A stretch of DNA of 64,000 nt from Neoarius graeffei (taxonomy: Eukaryota; Chordata; Actinopteri; Siluriformes; Ariidae), in contig NC_083577.1 of NCBI RefSeq assembly GCF_027579695.1, positions 92,069,516 through 92,133,515 of the forward strand, written 5' to 3'. Each line of letters starts with the position of its first letter. Position 1 is the first letter of the stretch. Below, in pieces: positions 9,864 through 63,225 of the stretch. Under the pieces are notes generated by a model. The model had not been told where the DNA came from. It did not search any database and was given only the letters and a program-made list of their open reading frames with translations. Position numbers and translations under genes: made by a program.

Positions 9864-10075
9864 ATAATGATGATGATATTTCAAAGGTGTAAAAGTGCAT
9901 GCAATTTCGCTTATTTTTACATTTCCATTAAAGTGTGCATGCTTTGCACAAAGCTATAGGATAAACTTATTACCAAAAAAGATAAAGTATATACATATAT
10001 ACTTTATAACTTAATAAATTTTTAAAGTTATAGTTGCACTGTATTATTAATCCTCTTTTTCTCTTGTAGAGTAGA

Positions 10076-11081
10076 GTAGAGTAGAGTGGGGGGAAAAGCC
10101 CCCCTTAAGGAAAATTCAGTTTTTCTCCAAGTTGAAATGAACCATGTGTTTAGTTTTATCATAGTTTTTGACAACAGTGACATGAACAATAATGCCACCT
10201 AAAGTTTGCCTAAAGTTAATACTTAATTTTTTTTTTTAACAAAAACAAACATTGTGCCAAGTGGGCCTTTTACCCCCCCCCCCCCCCCCCCCCCCCCCCC
10301 AGTGGGGTAAAAGGCCCCCTGAGGTGGGGCAATAGGCCCCCTCACTCAAAAAAAAAGCTGTTTGGATAGCAAAAGTGTTTACTTAAGCCTATAATGTGAA
10401 AGAAACAAGAAAATATCCCTGAATTAATGAATAGATGCATTATTTTATTATATTTTGCATTTTAATTTCAATATAATTTTGTGTGGATTGAACATGAATT
10501 AACAAAGAACAAGTTCATCAATAAATAATGCTAACATTCATTTTTTTTATATTAAGTTCAAATTACTTGCTTTACTCAATCAGGTAAGCGAGATGTTATT
10601 AAAAACTATGTATCTGCTATTCAGAAATGTATGAAAAACAGTAATTATGATAAAAGGAAACGAAGCCCCCTGGGGGCCATTTACCCCGCCATTAAGGGGG
10701 CGTTTTACCCCACAGACTACACTTTTACAAAAAAGGGTCTTACTTTCAAAATGTGATTCAACTTTTTATACCTAATGTATATTTTTAACGTACTGACTTG
10801 TCTACTCATACCACATACACAGCTGTGATATCTGACGAAATAGCAGCTATCTAAATACAGTTTTACTGATATCTGAAAATTATATCACTTACCATGAAAT
10901 TTGATTTCTCTCCGCTGCGTTGCTGATCTGCGATCCACAGTGGATATTTGTATATCCCCATTGTCAAGCCAGTCCATATCAACAATAGAAATGTAACTTT
11001 GTGCCATCTGGTGGTTATTTTGGGTAAAACAGGCCGGGGGCGTATTACCCCACGGGGGCTTTTTCCCCCACTCTACTCTAC
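10076..11081. mobile_element. Probable non-autonomous TIR element with C-run
   Basis: The ends are inverted copies of GTAGAGTAGAGTGGGGG followed by an A-run and CCCCC, about 27 bp each. Inside, GGGGTAAAA-type words recur in both directions (about 10265, 10313, 10682, 10705 and 11045). A run of 38 C bases at 10273-10310 separates two inverted copies. No transposase is present. GTAGA repeats before the left end blur its exact start and hide any target duplication. The family is not recognised. Confidence 0.6.
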
Positions 11082-13698
11082 GCCAGATCAACATTCATGG
11101 CCACATTTAGCACAAGCCTGATTAAGCCTGATATGACATTGACCCTGTAATGTCCAGGAGAACATGTACTTCAGTGAAAGCACAGCATCTGTCTGTCTGT
11201 CAATTCGCATGAAGAAAATATTGTTAGATTTAGATGCATCAGGAATTGAAACCTTGGACAAGCAGATATCACATCCCGACTATTAGTTGTTGGTTTTTTT
11301 TTCTTTGAATAAGTGAAGTTATTTTTTATAGTTGCCTGGAAGAAAAGTAGAGAAAGAACAAAGTACTTCCTACTTACATGTGGTGTGTACAGTGTATTTA
11401 AACCTTTCCTTACGCTCACACTAACAGGAGACCAGCTCGTGTTGCTTGTAGTTTCTTTCTTCTGGGTGTGTAGGGACTTCTCACCCGTAGATGTGGCCTA
11501 TCCAGCATCTATTTTTTTTTTGTCAGATAAAAAGTTGATAAAAGCACAAGATGTGAACCTTCCTGAATTTATCTAGTTTACCAGAGGCACCAACAATCCC
11601 AGCTACTTCAATTTAATTCAATCCAGTGTTTAATTGTTATCATACATATACAGGCATATACAGTGGAATGAAATGCAATTTACCGAGCCTCAGGTGTAAA
11701 TATATAACAAGTGTTAATGCAAATAACATGACAAGACTGAGAATATCAGGAGAGTTGCAGTAGTGGACAGGACACAGATGGAAGGAGGATGACAAAAAAA
11801 CAAAGAAAAACTCCAAGAAGCAGTGTAGCTTCAGGGTAGTGTGTGGGTCTAGTCAGTGTTTACTGATAGATATTCGTGGTGCTGGTGTCTGTGAAGTGCA
11901 GATTTAAATGTTAACCACGTAGAAAGTTGGGATAACAGTGCAGATAGATAACAGGCAGTTGAAGTATTGAAATAGATAAAGTGGCGATGCGTGTACTGTA
12001 GAAGTACCGTACCTGTGTCAAGGGTGGTGATTAGGACAAAGCGTTGTTCACAGTGTGTGTGATATGAGCAGCTCAACTGTCCTTGGCAACAAGCGATTGT
12101 TTAGTCTTGTGTTTGTATGCTCCAGAATCAGTTCCAGATAGTAGGAGGACAAAACACGCTGTAGCTGAGGCGAGTGCGGTCTGAGACAAGGCTGAATACT
12201 TTCTTCAGACATCTTTTGGTGTTGCTGTAGGTGTCGCACACTCGAGGAAAGCAGGACCTTGCAGTCAGGGACAGTAGAGCTGCCACACCAGACTGTGATG
12301 CAAGTACATCTCTTTTGGAAGTCTCGTTAGAACATGGAGATGCTGTTGGGCTTTTCTTGTAAGATGGAATGTGTGGCATGACCAACTGCTCACTCTTTCC
12401 ACTGCGGTGCTCGATATTCATACGGCTGCATTCTCTCCTCTTCCTCTTCTCAAATCAACTGTGATTTCCTTTGTTTTGCTGATGTAAAAAGAGAAATATT
12501 CTCAGTGTGCCATGCAGTGACGAGGGCTACTTCTGTCTTAACAGCGATTGGAACAGTGTTAATTGGAATGGATTGATGTTGTTGCTTCATCAGAAAATCC
12601 AGAATCCAGCTGCCAAAAGTGTTTTGGGTTTTTTTTGGAAAAACCCATGTGTGTAAATTTGCACATAAGAAGGCTAACTAATGTAAAGCTTGCTTGACTG
12701 ACTTCAGATCATATCATTTGCATGGATTACTGCACTTTTATACATGGATTACACTGTCAAGTTTAAATTTCTGATCTACCGTATGTACATTTACAGCATT
12801 TAGCAGACGCCACTATCCAGAGCAGCTTATAGAAGAGCTTTGGAGTCTCAATCAAAAATACATCCTCATGCTAGGTCATTAAATCAGAGACTAAGAGGAC
12901 CATTGAGACCATTTTATAAAGCCTGGTCATTTTATATTATTGGCATTAATTAAAGAATATAGAAATAAAGAAAGCTAGCCACAACAAACCAGTAATTTAA
13001 GGCAAATTAAACTAATTGTTCAATAAAGACCAGAAGACCTGTGTAAATGGAGGACGGGGCAGTCTGTCTATTCAAACACCTCGGCTGATAGAAGATTTAA
13101 CACAGGTCATGGTTATGAGGAACAGGATGCTTAAAGCCAGAATGAGTTGAAAGTTTGAAACAGCATCTTCCTTCTTGTCACTGTGCAACACTTTAGATCT
13201 GGGATGGATGACTTTGCTGGTGATGAGAGCCAAAACATTTTTCTCCTTACTACTGGAGGACAGATGACAAAGCTATACTTTCACAAAGTTCACCCTCTTC
13301 CTACAGTTTCCCCATTACTGTGGTAACTCATGGTTGAGTAATGCAATGTGTTTTTGAAGCTTTTATTAACAACTCAGCGTTCAGTATTTGCAATTGAACT
13401 GGAAAAATTAATTTTCAATTAACAAGCACTGCTACTTCACATCACACATTTTCAAGGAGATTTAAATGTCTCAGTACAGAAAATACATTTCCAACACACA
13501 AAAACGTCTGGACACAGATCGTATCCCTTTCAGTTTCATTACATCTCAAATCTTAATTCCTTCCCCTTCAAATCCGAGACTCCGGCAGCTCTGGTGGCAC
13601 CTGTGCACCTCTCAGACGTCTCTTTGTGAGTTGTGGTGTTTCAGACCGAAATCCTTCACAGATTTGGTCTATAGCACATAGGTTTATGCATGAATTCA
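11082..13698. other. Intronic stretch with only weak repeat traces
   Basis: No exon found. Sequence at about 11620-12420 resembles an old LINE 3' region (ACAGTGGAATGAAATGCAA and later text), but I cannot place it in a family. A short SINE-tail-like piece (GCATTTAGCAGACGCCACTATCCAGAGCAG) lies near 12797. Confidence 0.4.
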
Positions 13699-13701
13699 GT
13701 A

Positions 13702-13747
<46 letters not shown>
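13699..13747 (+). repeat. A-run and TA microsatellite
   Basis: About 20 A bases run directly into about 14 TA units. Confidence 0.9.
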
Positions 13748-13751
<4 letters not shown>

Positions 13752-14285
13752 TTTTCCCCATTTTGATTGTAACTTGAAGTTTTTGTGGTCAACTTTTCTC
13801 TTATTTTTGACACATCTTCACAGAAGTTTGAGTTCATTCAAATAGCAGTAATTAGCTGAGGTAAAAGGTAAACGACTGCTGCAGGATTGAATCCTATATC
13901 AAACAGCTGAGCAGTGAGAACCAGCAAACCCCTGGGTGATGACAGTAATAGCTTCTGAATCAAATATTGTCCAGCCACCTGAAGCTAGATGTTTTTCTGC
14001 TCAGATAGAGAAAAAAAGCATCCTGCTGGTCATATTGAATGATACTGCAGGCCGTGTACGGCCCGTGGGCCACCAGTTGCCCATCTGTGTATTCGACCCA
14101 GCTCATTCCATTTTTCTAGCCCTTTATGGAGCAATGTGGGCATCACTAAATACAAATGAGCTGTGTCAGGGACATGCTTTACGGTCACTATATGATCGAG
14201 CGTCAGACTGGTTTACTCGCCTGGTGGGCTCGTAAATGAATTTGATTTGTCAGTGAGTGTGTTATTGTCATACATATTTGGTTTA
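13748..14285. other. Intronic, no recognised feature
   Basis: A 99-codon frame at 13936-14235 shows no known domain and no splice context that would make it an exon. Confidence 0.4.
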
Positions 14286-15892
14286 CAGTGGTGCTTGAAA
14301 GTTTGTGAACCCTTTAGAGTTTTCTATATTTCTGCATAAATATGACCTAAAACATCATCAGATTTTCACACAAGTCCTAAAAGTAGATAAAGAGAACCCA
14401 GTTAAACAAATGAGACAAAAATATTATACTTGGTCATTTATTTATTGAGGAAAATCATCCAATATTACATATCTGTAAGTGGCAAAAGTATGTGAACCTC
14501 TAGGATTAGCAGTTAATTTGAAGGTGAAATTAGAGTCAGGTGTTTTCAATCAATGGGACGACAAACAGGTGTGAGTGGGCACCCTGTTTTATTTAAAGAA
14601 CAGGGATCTATCAAAGTCTGAGCTTCACAACACATGTTTGTGGAAGTGTATCATGGTACGAACAAAGGAGATTTCTGAGGACTTCAGAAAAAGCGTTGTT
14701 GATGCTCATCAGGCTGGAAAAGGTTACAAAACCATCTCTAAAGAGTTTGGACTCCACCAATCCACAGTCAGACAAATTGTGTACAAATTGAGGAAATTCA
14801 AGTCCATTGTTACCCTCCCCAGGAGTGGTCAACCAACAAAGATCACTCCAAGAGCAAGGCGTGTAATAGTTGGCGAGGTCACAAAGGACCCCAGGGTAAC
14901 TTCTAAGCAACTTAAGGCCTCTCTCACATTGGCTAATGTTAATGTTCATGAGTCCACCATCAGTAGAACACTGAACAACAATGGTGTGCATGGCAGGGTT
15001 GCAAGGAGAATGCCACTGCTCTCCAAAAAGAACATTGCTGCTCGTCTGCAGTTTGCTAAAGATCATGTGGACAAGCCAGAGGGCTATTGGAAAAATGCTT
15101 TGTGGATGGATGAGACCAAAATAGAACTTTGGATTAAATGAGAAGCATTATGTTTGGAGAAAGGAAAACACTGCATTCCAGCATAAGAACCTTATCCCAT
15201 CTGTGAAACATGGTGGTGATAATATCATGGTTTGGGCCTGTTTTGCTGCATCTGGACCAGGACGGCTTGCCATCCTTGATGGAACAATGAATTCTGAATT
15301 ATACCAGCGAATTCTAAAGGAAAATGTCAGGACATCTGTCCATGAACTGAATCTCAAGAGAAGGTGGGTCATGCAGCAAGACAACGACCCTAAGCACACA
15401 AGTCGTTCTACCAAAGAATGGTTAAAGAAGAATAAAGTGAATGTTTTGGAATGGCCAAGTCAAAGTCCTGACCTTAATCCAATGGAAATGTTGTGGAAGG
15501 ACCTGAAGCGAGCAGTTCATGTGAGGAAACCCACCAACATCCCAGAGTTGAAGCTGTTCTGTACGGAGGAACGGGCTAAAATTCCTCCAAGCCGGTGTGC
15601 AGGACTGATCAACAGTTACTGGAAGCATTTAGTTGCAGTTATTGCTGCACAAGGGGGTCACACCAGATACTGAAAGCAAAGGGTCACATACTTTTGCCAC
15701 TCACAGATATGTAATATTGGATCATTTTCCTCATAAATAAATGGCCAAGTATAATATTTGTGTCTCATTTGTTTAACTGGGTTCTCTTTATCTACTTTTA
15801 GGACTTGTGTGAAAATCTGATGATGTTTTAGGTCATATTTATGCAGAAATATAGAAAATTCTAAAGGGTTCACAAACTTTCAAGCACCACTG
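14286..15892 (+). mobile_element. Tc1-type transposon, copy A
   Basis: Both ends match the inverted sequence CAGTGGTGCTTGAAAGTTTG. The inverted repeats extend about 215 bp inwards, and the element is flanked by TA (14284-14285 and 15893-15894). It is complete at 1607 bp and encodes a transposase broken by one frameshift. It lies in STAT1 intron 1. Confidence 0.95.
14653..15673 (+). pseudogene. Tc1 transposase with one frameshift
   Basis: The frame starts MVRTKEISEDFRK and has a paired-type helix-turn-helix region followed by the DDE catalytic part. The first aspartate is in the WMDETK segment, the second in QQDNDPKH and the glutamate in LNPMEMLW. Near 15125-15135 bases are missing compared with copies B and C, and the frame breaks after about 163 residues. 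The rest continues in another frame to GGHTRY and a stop. DNA binding and cutting of its own terminal repeats would have been its function. Confidence 0.9.
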
Positions 15893-16196
15893 TAGATTAG
15901 TATTAGTACTTGTGCAATCAGGGAAAAGACTCATCCTTGAGCTGACAAAGAAACACTGTAAAAGTGAGAATAATAATCCTCATTATTAAATGATTAATTC
16001 AGTTCGAAAGTCAACACCCTCTGGAATTTTCTGTTTTGCTCATTATATACAGGATCAACTTGAGTCAAATACAAACTAAATCATGTAATATGTAAGTGAC
16101 TTGCATTAGAGACAAAAGGCTTGGTAATAAGGAAAAGGGAGGCGTTCTTTGCCAGTCGTCACATGTATTTATTATGATTATTTATTCTGTTGGTAG

Positions 16197-57025
<40,829 letters not shown>

Positions 57026-57182
57026 TTTATAAGAACCTTAATAAGGATAATGTTTATACACAGACATGTACTTACACTATTCATTTAAAACAAAATACGT
57101 TAGATTTAATTAGGAACCTCTGCGATTTTATGCAGTTTTTCAGTTCGTGTGATCTGGTCTGAACATACTAAAATTTGATAAA

Positions 57183-57725
57183 ATACACTGATCAGCCATA
57201 ACATTAAACCCACTGACAGGTGAAGTGAATCACATTGATGATCTCATTACAGTGGCACCTGTCAAGGTCAAAGGGCGGGGTTTATTTTTAGCGAGAGCAC
57301 AGTCAGTCCTTGAAGTTGATGTGTTGGAAGCAGGAAAACTGGGTGAGTGTAAGGATCTGAGTGACTTTGACGAGGGCCAAATAGTGATGGTGAGATGACT
57401 GGGTCTGAGCATCTCCAAAATGGCCCATCTTGTGGGGTGTTCCCGATATGCAGTGGCTAGTACCGAACAAAAGTAGTCCAAGGAAGGAGAACCAGTGATC
57501 TGGTGACGGGGTCATGGGTGTTGAAGGCTCAGTGATGTGGGTGGAGTGTGAAGGCTATGCTAGCCCGTCTGATCCAATCCCACAGAAGACCTGCTGTAGC
57601 ACAAATTACCGAAAAAGCCAATGCTGGCTATGACAGAAAAGTGCCAGAAAACGCAGTGCAGCTTGCTGTGTATGGAATGCCGTATCTGCAGCCTGGTCAG
57701 AGTGCTCATGCTGACCCCCTGTACC
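57183..57725 (+). mobile_element. Tc1-like transposon fragment, copy E
   Basis: It starts ACACTGATCAGCCATAACAT, a known type of fish Tc1-like terminus. Its frames contain DFDEGQIVMVR, LGLSISKMAHLVGCSRYAV and further pieces of a transposase DNA-binding part. It is full of stops and stops matching at about 57725, with no second terminus. Confidence 0.65.
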
Positions 57726-58082
57726 AGGCTTGTAGTACTCAAGTCCATGACTTGGACTGAAGTCCGACTCGTGCCCTAATTTTAAGGACTCGTGACTCAA
57801 CTCGGACTTGGACTCGTGCATTAACTGCATTAGGACTCGTAAATTGAAGATGAGGACTCAGATTGTTTCTTTATTTTTTGTAACATGCCATAATAATTAG
57901 GCATAAGATATTTATAGTCTGTGTCTATGTGTCAGCCCTGTGATGACCTGGCGACTTGTCCAGGGTGTACCTGGACAAGTGTACTTGCCTGCAACCCTGT
58001 AGAAGGATAAAGCGGCTACAGATAATGAGATGAGATGAGATATTTATATCTACATTAATTTTGTACTAATTTAATGTAAGAG
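57726..58082 (-). repeat. GAGTC repeat copy 2 with inserted SINE fragment
   Basis: It is the reverse complement of 7046-7290. A 122-bp SINE tail piece (57917-58038) is inserted, with the 10-bp duplication GATATTTATA at 57907-57916 and 58039-58048. Copy 1 at 7046 has the empty site. Confidence 0.85.
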
Positions 58083-58492
58083 TGTCACACCTGTGCACCT
58101 TGGCGTGTGCATCAGATAGACTCTCGGACACTCCGGACAGCACGCGCACACCAAGTGGACTCTTGCGTGCACTGTAAACGACTCGCACCTGCACAGGATT
58201 AAGGCGCAATCAGTGCACTGATATAAAAACTGTGAAAACACACTGACTTTGCGAAGTATTGAGTTGTGTTGCTGACATGTTACTGAGCCTTATTTCCTTG
58301 TTTGGTTTCCTGATCCCTGATTCTCGTCTTTGATTCTGCTGAGTCTATGATAGCCTGTTTGTGCCTCACTCGACCTATCGCCTGTTTCACCATTTTACGA
58401 TTTTACCCACCGTTCTGGATTGTTTACCATCTTCGCTTGTATTAATAAACACACCTTCTGCACTTACATCTGTCTCCCAACCGTCTCTGACA
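58083..58492 (+). mobile_element. Probable solo LTR of another gypsy-type family
   Basis: It starts TGTCACAC and ends TCTGACA, with TATAAAAAC at about 58222 and AATAAA at about 58444, as in sushi-type LTRs. It interrupts the GAGTC repeat region; GAGTC-type sequence resumes after it (58600-58630). No clean target duplication seen. Confidence 0.55.
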
Positions 58493-59093
58493 GAATACTG
58501 CACACTCCCTGATAAAGAGAAGCACATTCACCTGTTCATACTCCACGTTCAGGAACAAACTAATGTTAATGGCACTGAAACAGCCACCGTCACATGGTGC
58601 GGTTGGAGTCTTGTTCTCGGACTCGACTCCGAGAATGTGGGATTGTGATTTATTTTATCGGTTTCAAAACAAAGTATTTTATGTGACTCGGCGTAGAGCA
58701 GTGACACAAGTCTGCGTCGCAAAGTTATTACATTTACATGAAGATTTTGGAGATTGAAATAAATAATTTTTTAATATTATTTTTAAAAAGTAATCCTGTG
58801 TATTTATACTAAAACAGTTATCCACCGCAGACTCAGTGAACATTGGTGAATAATAACCTTGACCTCATCTCAGTGATTATTCACCGTGTAGAAGAAATTG
58901 TAATTTTTCGACAATTTTTATGACGTTAGTGATCTTTCAGAAGGTAAGCTTCGGAGACACTGTGTTGGGGAAAAATATAATTTTTAGAGAATCCGTGCCT
59001 CTCAGATCCTTCGTAAAGGAGGTCAGACATTGCGTCTCATGTTTATATAAGATGAAGGATGTTGTTTTTGTGTCATACTATTCAATTTTCTAG
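58493..59093. other. Remainder of GAGTC repeat and unique DNA
   Basis: CGGACTCGACTCCGAG near 58618 belongs to the interrupted repeat. Nothing else recognised. Confidence 0.4.
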
Positions 59094-59582
59094 GTTATTG
59101 TGAACATGTGTACATGTGAAGATAGCCAGGATAGCGAGGTAGTGATTGAGAGGGTGCCAAAGCTGGACACCCTGAGGTTAAGAAGATATCTGATGTGCAA
59201 GTTATGTTATTGTTATTTTGGCAAGTATAAAACAGGGTCCATGGAAATGGAGAACAGTTCTCAGGGTTCGGAGGAGCCTTCTTGCAAGAAGTATAATAAA
59301 CTCATATTTCTGTCTGCTTTCTTCCTGACAGCCTCGAGTCTTATTAAGCTTTTCCACCACAACCGATATTCACCTGACCTTCAGAGAATAATTAATTATA
59401 AACCACTGCATGCTTCTGTTCATGAACATGATTTTTGTTTCAGCTTGCTCATACTGACATCAAATCAAAAACCTCACACTCATAAGGCATGTGGTGTTGT
59501 TAAATCCTGTGGGATCTCAGTCCCAGGAAACACCTTTAGTCTCTACCAGATGCCGTGTGAAACTTTCTGGCAAGTTTTCTAA
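59094..59582 (+). other. Open frame after an acceptor-like site, possible alternative 3' exon
   Basis: A pyrimidine-rich stretch ending TTTTCTAG precedes an open frame of about 162 codons starting VIVNMCTCEDSQDSEVVIE. Its phase fits the donor-like site inside stat1 exon 22. The amino-acid composition (many Cys, no domain) and lack of known relatives make coding doubtful. STAT1 has no AATAAA soon after 57025, which leaves the true 3' end open. Confidence 0.25.
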
Positions 59583-59648
59583 CAAAGAAACAAACGGGTC
59601 CTTCTCCTGCTCAGATCTGGATCTGTTTTGAACATGTTCTCTATTCGG

Positions 59649-60029
59649 GGCGGCATGGCGGTGTAGTGGTTAGCGCTGTCGCCTCACAGCAAGAAGGTCC
59701 TGGGTTCGAGCCCCGTGGCCGGCGAGGGCCTTTCTGTGCGGAGTTTGCATGTTCTCCCCGTGTCCGCGTGGGTTTCCTCCGGGTGCTCCGGTTTCCCCCA
59801 CAGTCCAAAGACATGCAGGTTAGGTTAACTGGTGACTCTAAATTGAGCGTAGGTGTGAATGTGAGTGTGAATGGTTGTCTGTGTCTATGTGTCAGCCCTG
59901 TGATGACCTGGCGACTTGTCCAGGGTGAACCCCGCCTTTCACCCGTAGTCAGCTGGGATAGGATCCAGCTCGCCTGCGACCCTGTAGAACAGGATAAAGC
60001 GGCTACAGATAATGAGATGAGATGAGACT
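59649..60029 (+). mobile_element. Full-length SINE with 11-bp target duplication
   Basis: Same tRNA-derived family. TTCTCTATTCG flanks it at 59638-59648 and 60030-60040. A box and B box intact. Confidence 0.94.
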
Positions 60030-60040
60030 TTCTCTATTCG

Positions 60041-60672
60041 CTCAGAGTAATGAATTTGTAGACTAAATAACAAAACAGCACAGTATTGGTTGATTGTGAC
60101 TGGTATTGAACATATACAACACCCAGGTTGAACGCGAACTGATGGGCTGCTCTTGTTTTTTCTCTTCAGTGTGAAACTTTACCACAATAAATCCAGATCA
60201 GCAAACACATCCGTCTTCATCTTCAGGAGCAGTTTGCAGATTTAACAGCAGCGTTTTACTGCATACACACCCAGCTGTGGAAAAGGATTCAAATATATAT
60301 ATTATATATATATATAAATATAAAATGCATGTGTGTGTTTCACTGTTATGGTGAGGTTGTGGAATTGCACATTTGGGAAGAGTATTGTGATGCACCAGTT
60401 ACAGGGTGATGAGACAAACAGGCTAACTTTTTCCTCACATCTTTATTTAATATTGTACATCTGAAGCAGATTTACAGAATCGTTGTGTGAAGCAGGTGAA
60501 GATGTAAACACAACTCCTCCTCTCAACTCTGTGAAGTGTTATCTGTGAAATAAACATTTAAATTCACCAAATCATTTGTTTCTGGTTCACATGATACAGA
60601 AAACATCAGTTTACTGAAATCACTATGGTCGATTTTTCTTCAGATTTCCTTTTGCTCTTTCACACGTCGTCC
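60041..60672. other. Unique DNA; possible 3' UTR of a minus-strand gene
   Basis: On the minus strand an AATAAA (60447-60442) could end a gene that runs leftward. No other support in this interval. Confidence 0.25.
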
Positions 60673-60703
60673 TCACTGCACTTCCTCCTGCTTAAAATCA
60701 GAA
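60673..60703 (-). other. Possible terminal exon of a minus-strand gene
   Basis: On the minus strand, TTTTTCCCCAG is followed by codons SDFKQEEVQ and a stop, then by about 250 bp and an AATAAA. This has the form of a last exon, but nine residues prove little. Confidence 0.2.
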
Positions 60704-60891
60704 CTGGGGAAAAATTCATTGCTTTTGAAAAAGAAGAAAGAGGAGAACGTGACTGAAAAATGCCCTGAGAGCATCATCAGCTCGCACTCCGATTCACACT
60801 TTGCTTTTTGGTGAAACTTGGAGCTCAATCTTTAAGATTTAAATGCTTGTGTTATGACTGAAAATGATTTTAAATGAATATTTTAAAATAT

Positions 60892-61269
60892 GGGCGGCAC
60901 GGTGGTGTAGTGGTTAGCGCTGTCGCCTCACAGCAAGAAGGTCCGGGTTCGAGCCCCGTGGCCGGCGAGGGCCTTTCTGTGTGGAGTTTGCATGTTCTCC
61001 CCGTGTCCGCGTGGGTTTCCTCCGGGTGCTCCGGTTTCCCCCACAGTCCAAAGACATGCAGGTTAGGTTAACTGGTGACTCTAAATTGAGCGTAGGTGTG
61101 AATGTGAGTGTGAATGGTTGTCTGTGTCTATGTGTCAGCCCTGTGATGACCTGGCGACTTGTCCAGGGTGAACCCCGCCTTTCACCCGTAGTCAGCTGGG
61201 ATAGGATCCAGCTCGCCTGCGACCCTGTAGAACAGGATAAAGCGGCTACAGATAATGAGATGAGATGAG
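60892..61269 (+). mobile_element. Full-length SINE with 12-bp target duplication
   Basis: ATTTTAAAATAT flanks it at 60880-60891 and 61270-61281. It starts GGGCGGCACGG and ends with ATGAG repeats. Confidence 0.95.
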
Positions 61270-61281
61270 ATTTTAAAATAT

Positions 61282-61850
61282 TTCAGGAGAGAGTGTTGAA
61301 TTTTCACCTCATAGTAAAAGACTAAACCGTAAACACAGCAGGGTTCCTCGTGTGACATCATCGTTTCATAATAGCGTGAAATTGTTGGAACTTTTTATTG
61401 ATTAATAATTTAATAATTGATTATTGAATAAATAATGAATATTAATAACAATAAATCAAATCAAATGTTGAATTACAGAATATTCTTGATTAATAATTGT
61501 TCTGTTCATTGTGGGTATCACTTGGCAAATCAAAATTATGTCGTAATTAATGTATTTATTCATTTATTATCTATTTAATATGTATTTCCATTTTGTTATT
61601 TAATTAACAAATGACTCGATTCTCCTCCAAAGTCAGTGTTTACATTTTTCACTGAAGGTTTTGCTTTTCAGTGTGGTATGTTTTCTCTGTGTAAGTAATG
61701 AGAAGCCAGACCATTTGTGTATCGTATTTCTGATTTATTTACTTCAATTTTGAAATTTCCTATTGTTAGATTTTTTTAAACAACAAATGCTGCAAAATAT
61801 TAAAAGTGGCCTCACTAGAAAACAAACAAACAAACACAAAAATTCATAAT
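61282..61850. other. Intergenic, AT-rich, no recognised feature
   Basis: No exon or repeat identified. Confidence 0.4.
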
Positions 61851-62281
61851 TTTCCATCGGTGCCCATCCCACTCAGAGCTCATAGTCTCAGAACAGGCCT
61901 AGTGAATTTCTGACAATCCAGAGCCAAGGCCAGGGAGCAGACGAACAGGCTAAACCGACTGTCTGCTAGCTGCACAGAGTCGTCACTCAGGGTCCACTAC
62001 ATCGAGACTGTGTCTGTTCCCCGAGCTCAACAAAAAGGCAGAAATACTCAGAAAATTTGTTCCAGTAACCTAATCAATATAAAATTAGATCATACTGACT
62101 GTACAGCCGCTGCCAGCACCTTTGATCTAAAGGTGGGGCTATTAAATATTAGATCTCTTACATCTAAAGCGCTAATGGTTAATGAACTCATTACTGATCA
62201 GGAGTTTAATGTACTGTGTTTAACTGAAACATGGATTAAGCCAAATGAATATATAGCATTAAATGCAGCGAGTCCTCCTGG
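61851..62281 (+). mobile_element. LINE endonuclease 5' fragment
   Basis: It encodes LKVGLLNIRSLTSKALMVNE and VLCLTETWIKPNEYIALNAA, the first two motifs of an APE endonuclease with the catalytic Glu of TETW. It breaks off at 62281, where a hAT-like terminus begins. It is a different LINE from the L2-like copies. Confidence 0.75.
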
Positions 62282-62700
62282 CCAGAGGTGGGCAGTAACG
62301 CGCTACATTTACTCCTGAGTAACTTTTTGGATGAATTTTAATGCAGCATACTTTTAGTTGAGTATATTTGTGAAGAAGCAGCGGTGCTTTTACTGCGTTA
62401 CACTGGGCTATATTCTGCTCATTACTCACTACTTAAGTTTTATTGATCCATGCGATGCGTGCTCTGTTTGTTTATGTCGAGACTTCCGGCAGAGGCTCTG
62501 TCACATGACCGTATCTCACCAATCACATTGTGGGGGAGACTGTGATTGACTCGCTCCTCCACCAATCAGGAGGCACGACTGGTCCGTAGGGAGAATGAGG
62601 AGGCGGGCCAGAATGCAACAAAGCAGGGTTGGTTGAGCATGGCGGCAGCAGCCGGTAAACTGGGAAGCAGTGAAAGTTTATTGTGCTGATAAGCAAGTGA
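62282..62700 (+). mobile_element. hAT-like terminus fragment
   Basis: CAGAGGTGGGCAGTAACGCG matches the usual 5' end of fish hAT elements and resembles the start at 16702. It interrupts the LINE fragment. The 3' end is not found, so the right border is a guess. It includes two CCAAT-type words near 62518 and 62562. Confidence 0.5.
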
Positions 62701-63225
62701 CTTTTGCAAAGTTGGAATTCTGGAGTGGTGGCAGCTGGTGAGAACACTGGCTTCTCCGTCTCGAACAAGTCGGTTTCCTCAGTCTCTCTCTCCCCCGGGA
62801 GGATTTCCCCGCCGCCTGACTCCGCCCACACAGCGCTGGTTCAGGAACCCTGGACAATTCAACAAGCTACCTAACAAGCGAACTTTGGCTCGACTGGATT
62901 TATTAAGTTGACCCGGAACTACAGAGCGTTTATTTCTCTCGGAGGAGCTGTTTACGAACACTCGGACTCTCGCACACTGTGACACTAAAGACTGAAACTG
63001 TGTGTGTGTGTGTGTGTGATAATCTTGTGCGGTAATTTTGGAGGTTTTCTTTCATTTATATGCTGAGGTTTATTTGTCTTTGAGAGACACACCAAATAAT
63101 ATTGCTTATTCTGTAATTGCCAGTAAGGTTCACTGATCTTGGCTCAGTTGGTGTTAATCCATCAATGTGTAGCATTCAATTTATTCCGGACCATTAAAGA
63201 CGCCGCCTTCCGCGTAGAATCATAC
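62701..63225. other. No recognised gene; TG run
   Basis: A short TG repeat lies at 62999-63018. No exon identified. Confidence 0.4.

Noticed and set aside
13936-14235. 99-codon frame in intron 1
   Set aside because: No known motif, no splice sites in phase, and no start context.
59666-60025. Long frame across a SINE (also at 60981, 23571 and 19314)
   Set aside because: It is the SINE body read in one frame; it appears in every copy.
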